Source of the DNA: an uncultured Atopobium sp.
Lineage (GTDB): Bacteria > Actinomycetota > Coriobacteriia > Coriobacteriales > Atopobiaceae
DNA: 64,000 bases
Direction: 5' to 3'
Assembly: GCA_946997485.1 (NCBI GenBank)
Contig: CAMPVF010000004.1
Span: 89,260 to 153,259, forward strand
How positions within the stretch are numbered: position 1 is the stretch's first letter; each line of letters opens with the position of its first letter. Under the pieces are notes generated by a model, which was given only the letters and a program-made list of their open reading frames with translations, searched no databases and was not told where the DNA came from. Of this stretch, positions 61,546 through 64,000 are shown one piece after another. The position numbers and the translations under genes were made by a program.

Positions 61546-63828
61546 CTATTTTTTAATGATGTATGAAACTGGCAGCGTGCACCATTTAACTTCTTCCTTG
61601 CGCCAGCCATCTTTTACCATCTGCTCGATTTCTTTAGCATCAGCTGTGTAGTGGTGGTAGAACTTCTTTTCGTATGGATTGTACATGCTATAAAGCTTGT
61701 TCAGTGTTACATCTTTGTTTTGAGCACTAAACCACTTCACGCCTTCGTTTTTCCATCCTGCCTTAACGCATTTCGCAACTTCGTCTTCATTCATGGTGTA
61801 ATGGTGCTCACCTGTGGTTGGGTTATATAGACGGTATACGCCACCTTTTTCTGCATGCTTATAGATGTAACCTACACCGCCTTCACTTTTCCAGCCAAGA
61901 CGTACAAGGTTATCATTCTCTACTGTTTCTGCAGTAAAGAAATGCTCGTGGGTGTAGGGGTTATACAAGCGGTACAGCACATGCACGTTAGGATCGTCCT
62001 GCTTGTCCTTGCTTTTATCGGTGGATGCTTTTGGTCCCTTTAAGTAGCGAAACGCCGTATTAGGATAAGCTGCTACATCTTTTTTGCCCTCTTCAGCAGT
62101 GCTCATAGTATATGACTGTTTAGCTGCATGTTCATCGGTATACGTAGGATAGGTAACCTCAGCAGCCTTGTTAAAAATGGGCATAGTATTTGGCGCATAG
62201 TATCTTCCCACACCGCACTCTTCGTTCTTCTTGCCTAAATTGGGCTCAAGAGAAAGCTTAGATACAAGGGTAATGGTGTTTCCTTTGTTAGCGTAAAACG
62301 CGCCACCAGAAATAGTAGAAAGTTGTCCTTTTTTAGTTTTTCCACTGCACAAAATAGCATGCGTATCGCCTGCAAACACTCCGCCTGATATAGTATCTAT
62401 CACTCCAGCATTTTTGATACCCTGCTCTTTACCAGTAAACGTGCCGCCTGAGATGGTATCAATATGACCCTTAAAGTTTTTTGCCCATGATTTGTTTATT
62501 TGCGAAAAGTCAACATTTTGCAAGCCATCGTCGATTTTTCCCGTAAACGTACCACCAGAAATATTATGAATGGTTCCCGCATTCCACAAACCAACATGTT
62601 TACCCGTTGCGTTAACCGCGCCCGTAATTTCATCTACTTCCGTGTTTTGCGTGCAATACATTCCAACGTTTCCGTCTTTCGTGTCAATGCTCTGAAACGT
62701 GCCACCGGTAATACTCCCAATGTGCACCTTTTGAGTGGGCTCATTGCCCACCGAAAGCATACCATTTACGCCGATAAACGTGCCACCAGAAATTTTATCT
62801 ACGGTAATAGTGTCGCCATCTTTACCATTTCGGTTGTACAGGGTAAGACCTGAGAAAAATGGTTTTGATCCTGAACCGCTACCTATTGACTTAGTCATAT
62901 CGTATAGATTTTTAAACTCGCCGCCCGCTATCTCGCCAATGTGACCGCCACTTTCAACTTGCAGGGCACCAAACCTATACGATCTAAACGTACCACCAGA
63001 AATTTTAGCTACAGAAGCATGTTGCTCAATAAGAAAACAAGGAATGCTAAGCCCTGAATCCTTTGAATTGGAAAACGTGCCGCCTGAAATTTCCTTCACG
63101 GTTGAGTTATTACCTATCACTTCCCACGCAGAACCCCAGCTCATGTAGCTTCCGCCAGAAATTTTCTCAACAGTAGCACCGTTATAAACCGCTACCGCTG
63201 TAGCATTATTAGATGTGCCATAGTCTGCAACAGGATTATCTATTTTTCCGCCTTCAAAGGATGCTTTTGTAGACTCGCCCGAAATCTCAACAATGGCAAA
63301 ATGCTTAGAGTTAGCCGAACATAGTTGAGAAGATATATGTGCACCTTCTTTAAGGACAAACGAACCACTGGTAACTAATACATGCACTTCATCGAGCAGA
63401 AGTTCCGAAGAATTATCGCCCGTACCCAAAGTTAACGTTTTTCCAGATTTTACCTGTAAAGCAACAGCATGCGCTGATTTAGATGGCGTACCTGTTCGTT
63501 GCTCTTCGCTTGCAGAAAGCTTAGCACCTGCAGCTCCTGCCTGGAGAACGATGCTCTTATCAATATCAACGTTGTTATTCAGCACTACGTTTCCGTACAC
63601 TTCAAGTACATCATTGTCTTTGGCTGCATTGAGCGCTGCTTCAAGCGTTGGATACGTTGTAGCGTTACCTTTAATTGATATGTGACCCTGTGCTTGCGGT
63701 GTAGGTGCTGTTAGCGCAGCTGTCGTAGCCTGTAAACCTTGTGCCTGTAACAACTGCGGCAACGCACAGGGTGCTGCAAGTGGCGCAGCAATAAACGTTG
63801 CAAGCATAATCTTTGTTAGGTGTTTCAT
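61546..63828 (-). CDS. Repeat-built secreted surface protein (parallel β-helix plus LYNP repeats)
   Basis: 760 residues from ATG 63828, with GGGAG ahead. N-terminal signal peptide (KIMLATFIAAPLAAPCALP). Residues ~50-560 carry roughly ten copies of an ISGGTF-like unit (GSYMSWG, ISGGTFSN, ISGGTFRS, IAGGEFKN, ISGGTFIG and others) at ~20-45 residue spacing, as in right-handed β-helix or bacterial adhesin stalks. The last ~130 residues have three repeats of the LYNPYTHEHFFT type (LYRLYNPYTHEHFF, YRLYNPTTGEHHYT, YSMYNPYEKKFYHHYT), a domain often found at the ends of Gram-positive surface and wall-hydrolase proteins. No LPXTG motif. Likely a host- or matrix-binding protein; the ligand is unknown. 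Confidence 0.85.
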   Translation of the reverse strand: MKHLTKIMLATFIAAPLAAPCALPQLLQAQGLQATTAALTAPTPQAQGHISIKGNATTYPTLEAALNAAKDNDVLEVYGNVVLNNNVDIDKSIVLQAGAAGAKLSASEEQRTGTPSKSAHAVALQVKSGKTLTLGTGDNSSELLLDEVHVLVTSGSFVLKEGAHISSQLCSANSKHFAIVEISGESTKASFEGGKIDNPVADYGTSNNATAVAVYNGATVEKISGGSYMSWGSAWEVIGNNSTVKEISGGTFSNSKDSGLSIPCFLIEQHASVAKISGGTFRSYRFGALQVESGGHIGEIAGGEFKNLYDMTKSIGSGSGSKPFFSGLTLYNRNGKDGDTITVDKISGGTFIGVNGMLSVGNEPTQKVHIGSITGGTFQSIDTKDGNVGMYCTQNTEVDEITGAVNATGKHVGLWNAGTIHNISGGTFTGKIDDGLQNVDFSQINKSWAKNFKGHIDTISGGTFTGKEQGIKNAGVIDTISGGVFAGDTHAILCSGKTKKGQLSTISGGAFYANKGNTITLVSKLSLEPNLGKKNEECGVGRYYAPNTMPIFNKAAEVTYPTYTDEHAAKQSYTMSTAEEGKKDVAAYPNTAFRYLKGPKASTDKSKDKQDDPNVHVLYRLYNPYTHEHFFTAETVENDNLVRLGWKSEGGVGYIYKHAEKGGVYRLYNPTTGEHHYTMNEDEVAKCVKAGWKNEGVKWFSAQNKDVTLNKLYSMYNPYEKKFYHHYTADAKEIEQMVKDGWRKEEVKWCTLPVSYIIKK

Positions 63829-63863
63829 GGGCTATCACTCCCTATCATAGTATTAATGGCGAT

Positions 63864-63904
63864 AAAAAAGCAGGCACACACCTTGTGTAAAGGCATGTAC
63901 CTGC
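63864..63904 (-). terminator. Strong hairpin with T-run just before the surface protein gene
   Basis: On the minus strand GCAGGTACA/TGTGCCTGC (one G-U; 63896-63904/63870-63878) and inner CCTT/AAGG are followed by six Ts. Only 35 bases separate it from the surface protein ATG. It either ends a minus-strand gene beyond the right edge or lies in the leader of the surface protein gene as an attenuator. Confidence 0.75.
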
Positions 63905-63935
63905 TGATATATTAAGTTATGGATAAAAGGACAGA

Positions 63936-63941
63936 ATTATG
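63936..63941 (-). promoter_or_regulatory. Candidate -10 box next to the CTGT tract
   Basis: On the minus strand CATAAT (63941-63936) begins 6 bases after the end of the CAGA/CTGT tract. A -35 at usual distance would fall inside the tract, where CAGACA matches TTGACA at four of six positions. Confidence 0.3.
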
Positions 63942-63944
63942 CTA

Positions 63945-64000
<56 letters not shown>

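Overview
The window looks like a chromosomal segment of a Coriobacteriia actinobacterium, most likely Atopobiaceae (Atopobium/Olsenella/Lancefieldella-like). This is inferred from gene families, moderate GC, a Pst/PhoPR locus, a RecJ-RecQ fusion and fermentative housekeeping genes; no 16S gene is present to prove it. The DNA looks like core chromosome. I see no insertion sequence, integrase, phage gene or CRISPR array.

Layout. 1-5.5 kb: the end of an oligopeptide ABC importer (substrate-binding lipoprotein, attenuator, permease cut by the left edge), then trmB and enolase. 5.7-11 kb: a PTS EIIA, an M32 carboxypeptidase with a long low-complexity N-terminus, dtd, mscL, a Cys-rich small protein and a secreted nuclease. 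11-14.5 kb: a compact three-gene set on the minus strand (DltA-like adenylation enzyme, fold-III PLP enzyme, DltC-like carrier). 14.9-19 kb: a Ski2-type helicase and a TagO/WecA glycolipid initiator. 19.1-21.1 kb: a 6S RNA candidate, the infC-rpmI-rplT operon (infC appears to start at ATA, with an attenuator in its leader) and tRNA-Leu(CAA). 21.2-39 kb: a minus-strand block that keeps the common Gram-positive order queA, tgt, secD, secF, recJ, relA, MBL hydrolase, but with ptsH and a convergent coiled-coil gene between queA and tgt, and an MBOAT/SGNH membrane acyl-transfer pair between tgt and secD where yajC often sits. 39-46 kb: a MetRS-like enzyme with a degraded KMSKS loop, a lipoprotein cyclophilin, a HAD phosphatase, gpmA, NADH oxidase and flavodoxin. 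46.5-51 kb: galM-galK-galT. 51-60 kb: aminopeptidase N and the pstSCAB-phoPR phosphate locus with a PHO-box-like array upstream. 60-64 kb: two exported proteins of unknown function, the second a repeat-built surface protein, followed by a (CTGT)n tract running off the right edge.

How the genes fit together. Enolase, phosphoglycerate mutase, HPr, EIIA, Nox and the Leloir genes fit a sugar-fermenting, oxygen-tolerant anaerobe. TagO/WecA, the adenylation/carrier trio and the MBOAT/SGNH pair could together build and decorate an envelope polymer. The trio plus MBOAT/SGNH pair is the best candidate here for an undescribed variant system: it resembles a split Dlt pathway with an added PLP enzyme and a changed substrate pocket. 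Two sequence-level curiosities recur: intergenic clusters of the hexamer TTGAAC/GTTCAA, and short duplications that span stop codons.
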